From the NCBI GenBank assembly GCA_013339895.1, contig JABACO010000011.1:6252570-6316569 (forward strand): a DNA stretch of 64,000 bases, written 5' to 3'. Both the position numbers and the translations under genes were made by a program. The notes under the pieces are model-generated. The model did no database searches, was not told where the DNA came from, and saw only the letters and a program-made list of their open reading frames with translations. Positions within the stretch are counted from its first letter, which is position 1, and every line of letters starts with the position of its first letter. The DNA comes from Ephydatia muelleri (lineage: Eukaryota > Porifera > Demospongiae > Spongillida > Spongillidae). Shown here piece after piece: positions 35,407 to 47,600 of the stretch.

Positions 35407-35514
35407 CCCAACTGTTCCTTTGTGACCTGTCTATTGAATATTGGGGTGTCATCCTTAATCTGATGCACAAAAAGGCTTCCTTATCTGATGTACTTTTGAC
35501 ACAATGACAAACTT

Positions 35515-35862
35515 TTGACTACAATCAGCAGTAGCAGCAGCGCTGCCCCCGCCGCCACCAGCAGAAGCAGCAGCAAAGCTGCCCCCACCGCCACCAGCAG
35601 CAGCAGCAGCACTGCCCCCACCGCCACCAGCAGCAGCAGCAGCACTGCCCCCGCCGCCACCAGCAGAAGCAGTAGCAGAGCTGCCCCCGCCGCCACCAGC
35701 AGAAGCAGGAGCACCGCCACTACCACCACCAGCCCCACCACCGGCACCAGCAGTATTGACACCAGTGCCCCCACCACCACTTCGCCTGCTGCTCCCCTGG
35801 CCGCTGCCACCACCACCCACATGGCTTCCATGGCCAGAACCAGGCCGCCGCGGCCATAGAAG
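35515..35862. repeat. GC-rich trinucleotide/minisatellite block
   Basis: Imperfect repeats of about 30-36 bp mixing CAGCAG and CCCCCGCCGCCACCA. All frames are open on both strands (Ser/Ala/Pro/Thr-rich on plus, Gly/Ala-rich on minus), so ORF length here says nothing. It could be a low-complexity exon of the neighbouring ORF. Base composition is strikingly GC-rich against an AT-rich background. Confidence 0.7.
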
Positions 35863-36012
35863 AGGCTGGGGGAGACATAGAGGACAAGGCCGAACAGTAA
35901 GAACTCCTATACATATAATTTCTATTATTAAAATTTTAAACCTCCCTCCCTTCGAAAATTAAAATCAATTTGTGACCACTTATAAAGACGCCAGAGGAAA
36001 AAACTAATGAAA

Positions 36013-36300
36013 CAAGTAAATAAAAACATTCTCTAACGAGAAAGTTGTTGGTATATAGGATTGACCAATGGTGGTGTAAAAAGCATGGAAACAAGAGTGA
36101 CAGAAATTTGACTGGAAAATAGGCCTATATTTAGCACACTAACGTTATAACAGTGCATGCCTGAGTGATGGGCTAAATATAGGCCTATTTCAATTTTCCA
36201 GTCAAACTTCTGTCACTCTTGTTTCCATGCTTTATACACCACCATTGGTCAATCCTATATACCAACAACTTTCTCGTTAGAGAATGTTTTTATTTACTTG
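36013..36300. mobile_element. Fold-back element, family D
   Basis: 288 bp. The left end CAAGTAAATAAAAACATTCT matches the right end in reverse complement, with arms of about 120 bp around an unrelated centre near 36130-36165. No ORF. Unlike families A-C in sequence. Confidence 0.85.
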
Positions 36301-36317
36301 TACAATTACTTTGTCAG

Positions 36318-36529
36318 AAGCGGGGGGTTGTGCAGGTGCCGCAGCCCAGGCTGGAGAGGTCAGGAAGCACTCAGCTAATGATGACAAATGTGGAGATCTG
36401 GGTTGGTTTTGTGTCCCCCTGGTGACTGAAACATATGGAGCATGGGGACCTGAGGCCAAGGCCTGTTTCTCCCAGCTGGCTTCGAGGCTCCGTCAGGCTT
36501 CAAAAGCCCAAATCAGTCATTCTTTATGA
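36318..36529 (+). pseudogene. Retroelement-type C-terminal fragment
   Basis: About 70 residues including EVRKHSANDDKC, LGWFCVPLVTETYGAWG and CFSQLASRL, ending at TGA near 36527. This resembles the tail that follows reverse transcriptase in some invertebrate retroelement polyproteins. No catalytic part is present and the upstream side is cut by the family D element, so it is a relic. The assignment rests on remembered motif likeness. Confidence 0.4.
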
Positions 36530-36664
36530 ACTATATGGTCGCTTAAACACATGTCTTGTTCGTTGTGTTGCTACGGCCATATTAAGTAGGATCCAGTCAT
36601 CGTAACTATTATTCTTGGTGTAATTTTGTATGAAATAATAATATTGAGATAACTAAAAATATAT

Positions 36665-36903
36665 GGGACAGTTTCCGCCCCACGGTTAAAATTTATAAAA
36701 ATGCATCGCGTTTGAATCGCTATAACTTCCCAACGGATAACGCTATCGACTTCCTATTTTCAGCACCTCATACTACACCATTTCAATATGAAGTGTTGAA
36801 AATAGGAAGTCGATAGCGTTATCCGTTGGGAAGTTATAGCGATTCAAACGCGATGCATTTTTATAACATTTTAACCGTGGGGCAATTTTCGCGGAAACTG
36901 TCC
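36665..36903. mobile_element. Fold-back element, family B (damaged)
   Basis: Same palindrome as 34312-34561, but the left arm lacks about 9 nt after GGGACAGTTTCCGC and the right end has lost one C. The flanking target duplication is no longer exact. Confidence 0.8.
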
Positions 36904-37620
36904 ATAATTATTGTATTATGTTTCAGCGCGTATCGGCAGTATAAGCAATTTTGATACACACAATGTTATCCAAACGTGTTTTTCATACCAGGAGAGCACA
37001 AAATGCCTACCTTTGCTAGAAAACTTTTCTAAATATCCCTCTGTTTCGGTTGATAGGCCTCCATTTCATTGCTACAGCAAATGCAAGTACAGTCGTCTGT
37101 TACAGTACAGTCAACTGGCATTATGTCTACTTGCATGGCTGTTTTCACGTACCATCTTTGTCCGAATAACAAGCCGTGTTTGCAACGATTACAGATTCAT
37201 TTGACGTTGATGTCAACTCTCTCTTGTTATTTTCAAGGGTACTGCCATGACAACTTACAGAACTACTCTCTTCGAATTCGTTCCATGCACAATTCGAAAC
37301 CGCACATTGTGACGTTTAATTGCCCCACAGCTCCGGCGGTACCTGAATCACCCATTAGAACTACAACAGAGCTCTTATCTTTCTTCGGAACGGACCACGA
37401 TTCATGCAATAGAACTTGCCTCCTTTTCATCCGTGTACGCGCACCCAAACAAGTCACTCACAGCAAAGAATCTCAAACAAACGTGTAGTTGGGCGTATCC
37501 CGACCTTCGCGTTTTGGCGGAAGGTCTATTATCACATATAGCCCACATATGCTATCCCTCCGCCAAAGGGCTACGCCGAACTAGAACTATAGCAGGTTAA
37601 ATTTACTCATAATCTGATGT
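36904..37620. other. Intergenic, no gene supported
   Basis: Mixed sequence with overlapping short ORFs (97 and 139 codons) without recognisable domains. Nothing further can be called. Confidence 0.4.
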
Positions 37621-37626
37621 AGCGCA

Positions 37627-37722
37627 AGGGGGGGGGGGGGGGGTAAGCCCCCCCCCCCCCCTTCAATATTTGGGGGGCAATTGCCCCCCCCCCCCCAGCA
37701 CCCGCGCTCCGCCGCCCCTGGT
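37627..37722. repeat. Poly-G/poly-C inverted tract, TE-end-like
   Basis: A G run, then a C run, then GGGGGGCAATTGCCCCCC and a further C run, followed on the minus strand by CAGGGGCGGCGGAGCGCGGG. The minus-strand motif CAGGGGCGG with G tracts resembles the termini of some cut-and-paste transposons (inference). It can form hairpins or G-quadruplexes and is prone to sequencing-length error. Confidence 0.55.
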
Positions 37723-37726
37723 CTGA

Positions 37727-38142
37727 GTGTCCTGGCTGGGTGCCCAGCTCCCTCCAGACGGCATTACACAGTGTACTATTTTTCTCTTCCCAACACTTCA
37801 AAGAGGCAGTCGGGTGTATCACACCTTACCTCCTAGCACCACATGGGGAGACATCAATAACCTAAATCCTAATGATGAGTTCAGTGTGCTTGCACAGGTG
37901 ACCATCACGGGACAGTTGTACAATGGTCAGATGGACACATCACTGGTCAACACACCCACCATCACTCCATGCAGGTAAGGTCCCTCTCGTGACATTATTA
38001 CAAGCCAATGACATGGACCTTGTAGTTTCCTCAAGCTTCGCATACACCTCATCCTGGGAAGGAGTGCTTGCCAGAGCTGTGTTGTGGTTCTTATTGTTGC
38101 TATGGTGATCATTGTCTCATTTCTTATAACTCTACATACGGG
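37727..38142 (+). pseudogene. Fragment of another membrane receptor (FN3-like exon plus TM exon)
   Basis: The exon ending at 37974 (donor CAG/GTAAGG) encodes WGDINNLNPNDEFSVLAQ and NTPTITPC, like the end of an FN3-type domain. After a 102-nt intron, an acceptor at 38075-38076 restores phase 2 and opens SCVVVLIVAMVIIVSFLITL, a clear hydrophobic helix. No partner exons with intact signals were found on either side within the window. It belongs to a different family from the three PTP genes. It could be a gene fragment or a degenerating gene. Confidence 0.4.
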
Positions 38143-41100
38143 GGAAAAAAGGTTTGGTCAAACTGTTATGATGTTTATGCTCAAATACTTTGATATTTTC
38201 CAATTACAGTGATGTCTTCACTATTAGAACCAAAGAAATTTCTTCAGACAATCTGTAGCATATAGCCTCACCATCTATGTCTGATTCACTCCACATGTTA
38301 TTCTCAGTGATGTGATCACATTGAAGTCATGTGATGCATATGGTGAAATAAGAGCACATGGACATGTCTGCTATGAAGTGGTTGAACAGTGAACAGTGAT
38401 GTGACCTTTAACTAAAGCTCACCTGTGCCTCATTAAATACACATAGCCCGTTTGTGTTGTATAGGTTTAACTCTTCACGGGCAACTGAACAATACTGCGC
38501 CGCAGGTGCTATACTAAGGCCACTCTGTTTATCGCACTTTGCAGTCAACAAATATTGATCAGTTGCTTCCTGGTTGTATAGTGTAAGTTATTTGCTAACT
38601 ACATTTTCCTGCAACACGCAATACTTTCTTTTGCACAACATGTGTACAGTAATAATTGGCTTTGCTTGCGAAAGAGTTAAGATTGTCTTATTCATATTTG
38701 CTATCATTTAACGTACAACATACTGTGTCATGCCAGAGCACCAGTGCAAAACAAAAATAAGATGTGAGCCTCAAATGAGGTTAGAGAAAATATAAATCCC
38801 TAGCTGATTTATATGTACACACTCGTGCAGTGTACTCAAAACAACTGTTCTCTTGAGGCAACCTTCAAATGGCATGCACAGTACCAAATACAGCTGTATG
38901 TATGTTGATTACATAATGGACCCATGATCATACTTAAGAAATTAAGAGGGAAGTGGTTATCCTTATACGGAAGGTGTTTGATGTCACCAGTTAGGTCGAA
39001 ACACAAGTTCAACCCAGCCTCCTGAGCTGAGCATATTGCATGCAGGTGTAACATAGCGATGGCTCAACACTGTAGCTAGTAGCCAATGATGTAGTCAGAA
39101 AAACAGGGGTAATGTAGACAGTGATTGGCTGTGACTCTTGCTGGGCTTGTGCTACAGTAATTTCTCTTTCCTGTCTCAAGTATGTTCAGATAGGGATGTG
39201 ACAATGTTATTAAAATATTCCCATATTTAGTAGCAAAGATGCACCACAGTTTCATCTTTAGTTGTGCGATGGTCTGATTGGAATGCTACTGGTGTTAGTG
39301 ATCAAAATTGATAAGACTGCAAACTATGATGGATGTGTCACTGTGTTGGTGTTGATCCACTACTTCACATTGGTGGCTGGGGCAGAGATCTTCCTGATGT
39401 GCCAGAAGCTTGTCATTGTCTAAGAAATGGTTACACAATAATACTATCCGTTGTCTGGTGGGGTAATTAATGCATCGAAGGCTGATGACAAGCCATTACT
39501 GATGTCATTATCTTCACTTGCTGAATAGTACGTTTATGGTATATGTAAGATTTGCGCAAATCACTAAACACATTTAGTCACTGCAGTAACTTGGTGACAC
39601 TTTAATTTACTGAAAGCTATTTAATCCAGGTGTTTCATCAGTGATGTCAGAGGGTTCTTTGATGCATTCCTTCTTGAATCCATTCACCTGACCATATGGC
39701 TTAATGTTTTGGCCATAGTGAGACACCTTCTGAGACTGACTAAAGATTCAAACAAAATGGGAACTGTTCTTCAAATATATCGGAAGTGTTGCAAGCATCT
39801 TTTCTCTCTTTGATCTGACATGGGTGTTTGAAGCCCTCTAGAGCCTTCCAAGTCATTCCAAGGGTTTCTGATAGTGTTATTTTCTTCTTGTGTTAAAAAA
39901 GAAGTTCAGCTGGCTTGAAAACAACTGTTCCAGCATGATTATGCTAGTATTGCTAAAACCTCAAAGCAAATACACAGAAAGTGAAGGCTATGTGTCTGCA
40001 CTGCACTAGGCGTAGGTGCTCAGTTCATGCGTGTGAGAATCCAATTAAGAAAACCAGCTGGGTCTCAGAACATTTCTGTTAAAACAAAATCTATACATGT
40101 AATGTACATGTAGCATGAACTGGCCTGCACAAATAACTCAATTTATACATACAGTTGCCCTTCTTTGGGTGGGCTGGGACAACTGGCTCTGGACGATTGT
40201 GGTTCTTCCATATATCATGTCCCCAGTCCTTAATGATGAAACATGAATTCTACGCCTACTGCCCCTCTGGCTCCCCACTTCCCCCCCTCCCCCCCTCTAT
40301 CTAAACAAACACATGGGAGAAATAAAATGGTGGATTCCGCATCTGGTTGATTATGGGACTGGAGCTCGAAATCCCTAACAATAAGGCACATTCTGCATGA
40401 CGTTTCTGCAAATATATAACAGTTCAGTAGATCACTGATGAGTGATGCAATATAAGATACAACCTAATAGTTTAACAATTTGTTTGAGTAAAGATGCAAA
40501 GTGCTACAATACGAGTATTATTGTAAATGATTACTTATCGTGCTTAAAGACACAACACCAGCTAGCACTAACTGTTTAGAGTGCATGCTGTTAGCTATTA
40601 AGAAAAAAAAACACACACATTTTCTGAATAAACAATCCAGTTTATTGTACATCAGTATATAAACCTGTTTATAGTCCAAGCATTGCAACTTGAAATTGGC
40701 AATTGAATCTTTCGGCAGTGGTGGTAAGATTGTTACAGTTAAAAAAGATAGCTACTATTAGAGGTCAATAAATAGTCAAAACCCTTTGCACTAGCTTAAT
40801 TGGCTAGCATTTCCCTCACTGTTATGTGCTGATAAAGACCCTTGGATCCACCCTCATTGTAAATCCTTTGCATTCGTCACACAGTGTAAGCCTAAGTTTC
40901 AGTTTTTCTGTCAGGCTGAAATATATCTGTAATTATTAGTTGCATTACTTGGTCAACTATTAAGTATTACTTGTGCTTGTATTTCATCAATTGATTCTCA
41001 TAATTATGTGGACTGCGAATGCTTCTTTTTAAAATAGCAATTTAATCATCTAGTGTAAACATAATAATGTTCTAAAGCCATTGTTACACAGAATCATTTT

Positions 41101-41560
41101 CACTAGGCTTGAACAATTGGGTAGTTTGCTATACATTTGTGTGACAGAAGTGCATTTTCTTCATTACAAACATTCCTGACTTTAAATAGCACATACTAGA
41201 AATCATAAACAACAAAACTAACATACCAAAATTGACCATTAAAGTGTGATTTTTATTTAACCCGTCAGAATATGTTTACATGCAGGAGGAGTTGCATTTG
41301 CTAAACAATCTGTAATGTATAGTATGTCAATGCTTTGCAGGTCTCGTCTCAAAAGGTGCATGATAAAATGACGTAAAACAAGAAAAGGCAACTGAGTATT
41401 CAGTTTTCCTTTGTGATCATTAGCATTATTAAGCAAGCACTTGGCAGTATTTATTTCTAGCTCAGCTAAATTCACTCAAAGATTCTGTGTGACATCAAGT
41501 GTGTATTCAGAACATATTAATCCTATACCTAATACAGTTATCACTAACCTAGGTGTAACA
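38143..41560. other. Intergenic region upstream of gene 3, no gene seen
   Basis: About 3.4 kb of AT-rich sequence with only short ORFs and no recognisable domain, RNA gene or fold-back element. A C-rich stretch lies at 40270-40300. The last few hundred bases should hold the promoter and 5' UTR of gene 3, but I cannot point to a specific element. Confidence 0.5.
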
Positions 41561-41621
41561 ATGATCTGGAGATCTGTTACATCATTTTGTCTATCACTGC
41601 TACTCATCTGCAATGTAACAG
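41561..41621 (+). other. Gene 3 signal-peptide exon
   Basis: 61 nt: Met, a basic residue, then a hydrophobic core ([11 protein letters not shown]), with a phase-1 donor AACAG/GTACAC. The intron 41622-41708 is 87 nt and ends TTCATTAG. It has no in-frame stop, so the frame runs through it. Confidence 0.7.
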
Positions 41622-44600
41622 GTACACCATTCAATTATTATAACAAAATTATACTCACTGTACATTATTTTAAAGATGCGAACAACACTACAATGGTTCC
41701 TTCATTAGTTCCTGTGGTCACCACATCATCATATGGCAACTCAATAGCTGGATCTGTGTACACACTGGTGTGTATGGTGAAGGTGGTAGATGGACTGGTA
41801 GTTGTCCCTGATGTGGTGTGGATGAAGGATGGAGGAGTTCTTGTGAATGGGACCAACATCATACTGACAAGGACTGTGTCAGGTGGAAACAGTACTCTAA
41901 ATCTCACCTTCAATCCTCTGCTCACATCTCATGGAGGACAGTACACTTGTGTTGCAACTATCTCTGTACCACAGCTATCTCTGAACATCACCAATTCATC
42001 AGCAGTTACTGTATCAGTACAGAGTGAGTTTAATCATGTAACTTTTAAGTGCTATCATGAATGCAATATCTTCACAGTTCCAGTGCCAAATGTAACTCTT
42101 TCACCTGTACCACTCGGTAGCTCAATGTACACCGGTACTTCCATAAGCATGTCTTGTGCTTTTACAGTCCCATCTGTTGTGGACTCTCCTGTAATGTTAA
42201 ACACATTTTGGATAGGACCACAGGGGCCAATATATAGGACAATGACAATCATTACACAGTCAATGATGGTGTATAATGCAACACTGCAAATAAATCCTTC
42301 AAATACAAGTGACACAGGCATATATTGGTGTGTAGGGAACATCTCTTCAAACAGCAGCTATATTGTTACCTCCAGCAATGCTTCAGCAAATACATCACTC
42401 ACGGTACAAGGTAGGAATAGGAAATACAATTCCACTCATGCAAATCATTCCCTCTCATCTCCAGCTCTTCCTCCTCCTGTGGTCACCACATCATCGTACG
42501 GCAGCACAATAGCTGGTTCTGTGTACTCACTGGTGTGTATGGTGAAGGTGGTAGATGGACTGGTAGTTAACCCTGATGTGGTGTGGATGAAGGATGGAGG
42601 GGTTCTTGTGAATGGGACCAATACCACACTGACAAGGACTGTGTTAGGTGGAAACAGTAATCTAAATCTCATCTTCAATCCTCTGCTCACATCTCATGGA
42701 GGACAGTACATTTGTGTTGCTACTATCTCTGTACCACAGCTATCTCTGAGCGTCACCAATTCATCAGCAGTTACTGTATCAGTACAGAGTGAGTTTAATC
42801 ATGTAACTTTTAAGTGCAATCATGAATGCAATATCTTCACAGTTCCAGTGCCAAGTGTAACTCTTTCACCTGTACCACTCGGTAGCTCAGTGTACACCGG
42901 TACTTCCATAAGCATGTCTTGCGCTTTTACAGTCCCATCTGTTGTGGACTCTCCTGTAATGTTAAACACATTGTGGACTGGACCACAGGGGCCAATATAT
43001 AATGGAAAAAGGACAATGACAACCATTACACAGTCAATGATGGTGTATAATGCAACACTGCAAATAAATCCTTCAAATGCAAGTGACACAGGCATATATT
43101 GGTGTGTAGGGAACATATCTTCAAACAGCAGCTATATTGTTACCTCCAGCAATGCTTCAGCAAATACATCACTCACGGTACAAGGTGAGAATAGGAAGTA
43201 CAATTCCACTCATGCAAATTATTCCCTCTCATCTCCAGCTCTTCCTCCTCCTGTGGTCACCACATCATCATATGGCAGCACAATAGCTGGATCTGTGTAC
43301 TCACTGGTGTGTATGGTGAAGGTGGTAGATGGACTGGTAGTTGTCCCTGATGTGGTGTGGATGAAGGATGGAGGGGTTCTTGTGAATGGGACCAATACCA
43401 CACTGACAAGGACTGTGTTAGGTGGAAACAGTACTCTAAATCTCACCTTCAATCGTCTGCTCACATCTCATGGAGGACAGTACACTTGTGTTGCTACTAT
43501 CTCTGTACCACAGCTATCTCTGAATGTCACCAATTCATCAGCAGCTACTGTATCAGTACAGAGTGAGTTTGATAAGAGTTCCATGAGTTACTATTAACCC
43601 TTTGTTTCCACAGTTCCACTGCCAAGTGCAACAATTGTATCTGTGTCACCTGGTAGCTTAGTGGTCTCTGGAATTCCAATAAGCATATTTTGTGCCTTCT
43701 CAATTCCATCAGTGGTGGAGACTTCTGTAATGGTGAAGACCTTTTGGATTAGACTAAATCAGACATTAAATAATGGTGACAGAATCAAAATTAGTACTTC
43801 CCAGTCAATGGTGGCCTACAACACAACACTTCAAATCACCCCTGTAAATATCAGTGACACTGGCATGTATCAGTGCGTAGGAAGTATCTCTTCAAATAGC
43901 AGTTATGTTGTGGGTTCCAGCAATGCTTCAGCAAATATTTCATTGTCTGTACAAGGTGAGAATACTTATGAGACCAGACCACTGATGTTAACCCTTCCCT
44001 CTCATCTCCAGCTCTCCCTCCTCCTGTGGTCACCACATCATCATATGGCAGCACAATAGCTGGATCTGTGTACTCACTGGTGTGTATGGTGAAGGTGGTA
44101 GATGGACTGGTAGTTGTCCCTGATGTGGTGTGGATGAAGGATGGAGGAGCTCTTGTGAATGGGACCAATACCACACTGACAAGGACTGTGTCAGGTGGAA
44201 ACAGTACTCTAAATCTCACCTTCAATTCTCTGCTCACATCTCATGGAGGACAGTACATTTGTGTTGCTACTATCTCTGTACCACAGCTATCTCTGAACAT
44301 CACACATTTATCAGCAGCTACTGTATCAGTACAGAGTGAGTTTAATAATGTAACTTTTAAGTGCAATCATGAATGCAATATCTTCACAGTTCCAGTGCCA
44401 AGTGTAACTCTTTCACCTGTACCACTCGGTAGCTCAGTGTACACCGGTACTTCCATAAGCATGTCTTGCGCTTTTACAGTCCCATCTGTTGTGGACTCTC
44501 CTGTAATGTTAAACACATTGTGGACTGGACCACAGGGGCCAATATATAATGGAAAAAGGACAATGACAACCATTACACAGTCAATGATGGTGTATAATGC

Positions 44601-47600
44601 AACACTGCAAATAAATCCTTCAAATACAAGTGACACAGGCATATATTGGTGTGTAGGGAACATATCTTCAAACAGCAGCTATATTGTTACCTCCAGCAAT
44701 GCTTCAGCAAATACATCACTCACGGTACAAGGTGAGAATAGGAAGTACAATTCCACTCATGCAAATTATTCTCTCTCATCTCCAGCTCTTCCTCCTCCTG
44801 TGGTCACCACATCATCATATGGCAACTCAATAGCTGGTTCTGTGTACTCACTGGTGTGTATGGTGAAGGTGGTAGATGGACTGGTAGTTGTCCCTGATGT
44901 GGTGTGGATGAAGGATGGAGGGGTTCTTGTGAATGGGACCAATACCACACTGACAAGGACTGTGTTAGGTGGAAACAGTAATCTAAATCTCACCTTCAAT
45001 CCTCTGCTCACATCTCATGGAGGACAGTACACTTGTGTTGGTACTATGTTTGTACCACAGCTATCTCTGAATGTCACCAATTCATCAGCAGCTCCTGTAT
45101 CAGTACAGAGTGAGTTTGATAAGAGTTCCATGAGTTACTATTAACCCTTTGTTTCCACAGTTCCACTGCCAAGTGCAACAATTGTATTTGTGTCGCCTGG
45201 TAGCTTAGTGGTCTCTGGAATTCCAATAGGCATATTTTGTACCTTCTCAATTCCATCAGTGGTGGACACTTCTATAATGGTGAAGACCTTTTGGATTAGA
45301 CTAAATCAGACATTAAATAATGGCGACAGAATCAAAATTAGTACTTCCCAGTCAATGGTGGCCTACAACACAACACTTCAAATCACCCCTGTAAATATCA
45401 GTGACACTGGCATGTATCAGTGCGTAGGAAGTATCTCTTCAAATAGCAGTTATGTTGTGGGTTCCAGCAATGCTTCAGCAAATATTTCATTGTCTGTACA
45501 AGGTGAGAATACTTATGAGACCAGACCACTGATGTTAACCCTTCCCTCTCATCTCCAGCTCTCCCTCCTCCTTTGGTCACCACATCATCATATGGCAGCA
45601 CAATAGCTGGATCTGTGTACTCACTGGTGTGTACTGTGAAGGTGATAGATGGACTGGTAGTTGTCCCTGATGTGATGTGGATGAAGGATGGGAGAGTTAT
45701 TGTGAATGGGACCAATACCACACTGACAAGGACTGTGTCAGGTGGAAACAGTACTATAAATCTCACCTTCAATCCTCTACTCACATCTCATGGAGGACAG
45801 TACATTTGTGTTGCTGCTATCTCTGTACCACAGCTATCTCTGAGCGTCACCAATTCATCAACAGTTACTGTATCAGTACAGAGTGAGTTTAATAATGTAA
45901 CTTTTAAGTGCTATCATGAATGCAATATCTTCACAGTTCCAGTGCCAAGTGTAACTCTTTCACCTGTACCACTCGGTAGCTCAGTGTACACCGGTACTTC
46001 CATAAGCATGTCTTGTGCTTTTACAGTCCCATCTGTTGTGGACTCTCCTGTAATGTTAAACACATTGTGGATAGGACCACAGGGGCCAATATATATTGGA
46101 AATAGGACAATGGCAACCATTACACAGTCAATGATGGTGTATACTGCTACACTGCAAATAAATCCTTCAAATACAAGTGACACAGGCATATATTGGTGTG
46201 TGGGGAACATCTCTTCAAACAGCAGCTATATTGTTACCTCCAGCAATGCTTCAGCAAATGCATCACTCACGGTACAAGGTGAGAATAGGAAATACAATTC
46301 TACTCATGTAAATCATTCCCTCTCATCTCCAGCTCTTCCTCCTCCTGTGGTCACCACATCATCATATGGCAACTCAATAGCTGGTTCTGTGTACTCACTG
46401 GTGTGTATGGTGAAGGTGGTAGATGGACTGGTAGTTGTCCCTGATGTGGTGTGGATGAAGGATGGAGGGGTTCTTGTGAATGGGACCAATACCACACTGA
46501 CAAGGACTGTGTTAGGTGGAAACAGTAATCTAAATCTCACCTTCAATCCTCTGCTCACATCTCATGGAGGACAGTACACTTGTGTTGCTACTATGTCTGT
46601 ACCACAGCTATCTCTGAATGTCACCAATTCATCAGCAGCTCCTGTATCAGTACAGAGTGAGTTTGATAAGAGTTCCATGAGTTACTATTAACCCTTTGTT
46701 TCCACAGTTCCACTGCCAAGTGCAACAATTGTATTTGTGTCGCCTGGTAGCTTAGTGGTCTCTGGAATTCCAATAGGCATATTTTGTACCTTCTCAATTC
46801 CATCAGTGGTGGACACTTCTATAATGGTGAAGACCTTTTGGATTAGACTAAATCAGACATTAAATAATGGCGACAGAATCAAAATTAGTACTTCCCAGTC
46901 AATGGTGGCCTACAACACAACACTTCAAATCACCCCTGTAAATATCAGTGACACTGGCATGTATCAGTGCGTAGGAAGTATCTCTTCAAATAGCAGTTAT
47001 GTTGTGGGTTCCAGCAATGCTTCAGCAAATATTTCATTGTCTGTACAAGGTGAGAATACTTATGAGACCAGACCACTGATGTTAACCCTTCCCTCTCATC
47101 TCCAGCTCTCCCTCCTCCTTTGGTCACCACATCATCATATGGCAGCACAATAGCTGGATCTGTGTACTCACTGGTGTGTACTGTGAAGGTGATAGATGGA
47201 CTGGTAGTTGTCCCTGATGTGATGTGGATGAAGGATGGGAGAGTTATTGTGAATGGGACCAATACCACACTGACAAGGACTGTGTCAGGTGGAAACAGTA
47301 CTCTAAATCTCACCTTCAATCCTCTACTCACATCTCATGGAGGACAGTACATTTGTGTTGCTGCTATCTCTGTACCACAGCTATCTCTGAGCGTCACCAA
47401 TTCATCAACAGTTACTGTATCAGTACAGAGTGAGTTTAATAATGTAACTTTTAAGTGCTATCATGAATGCAATATCTTCACAGTTCCAGTGCCAAATGTA
47501 ACTCTTTCACCTGTACCACTCGGTAGCTCAGTGTACACCGGTACTTCCATAAGCATGTCTTGTGCTTTTACAGTCCCATCTGTTGTGGACTTCCCTGTAA

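Noticed and set aside
35455-35859. Gly-rich (minus) and Ser/Ala-rich (plus) proteins
   Set aside because: The block is a GC-rich minisatellite open in every frame; only a cDNA could show that one frame is used.
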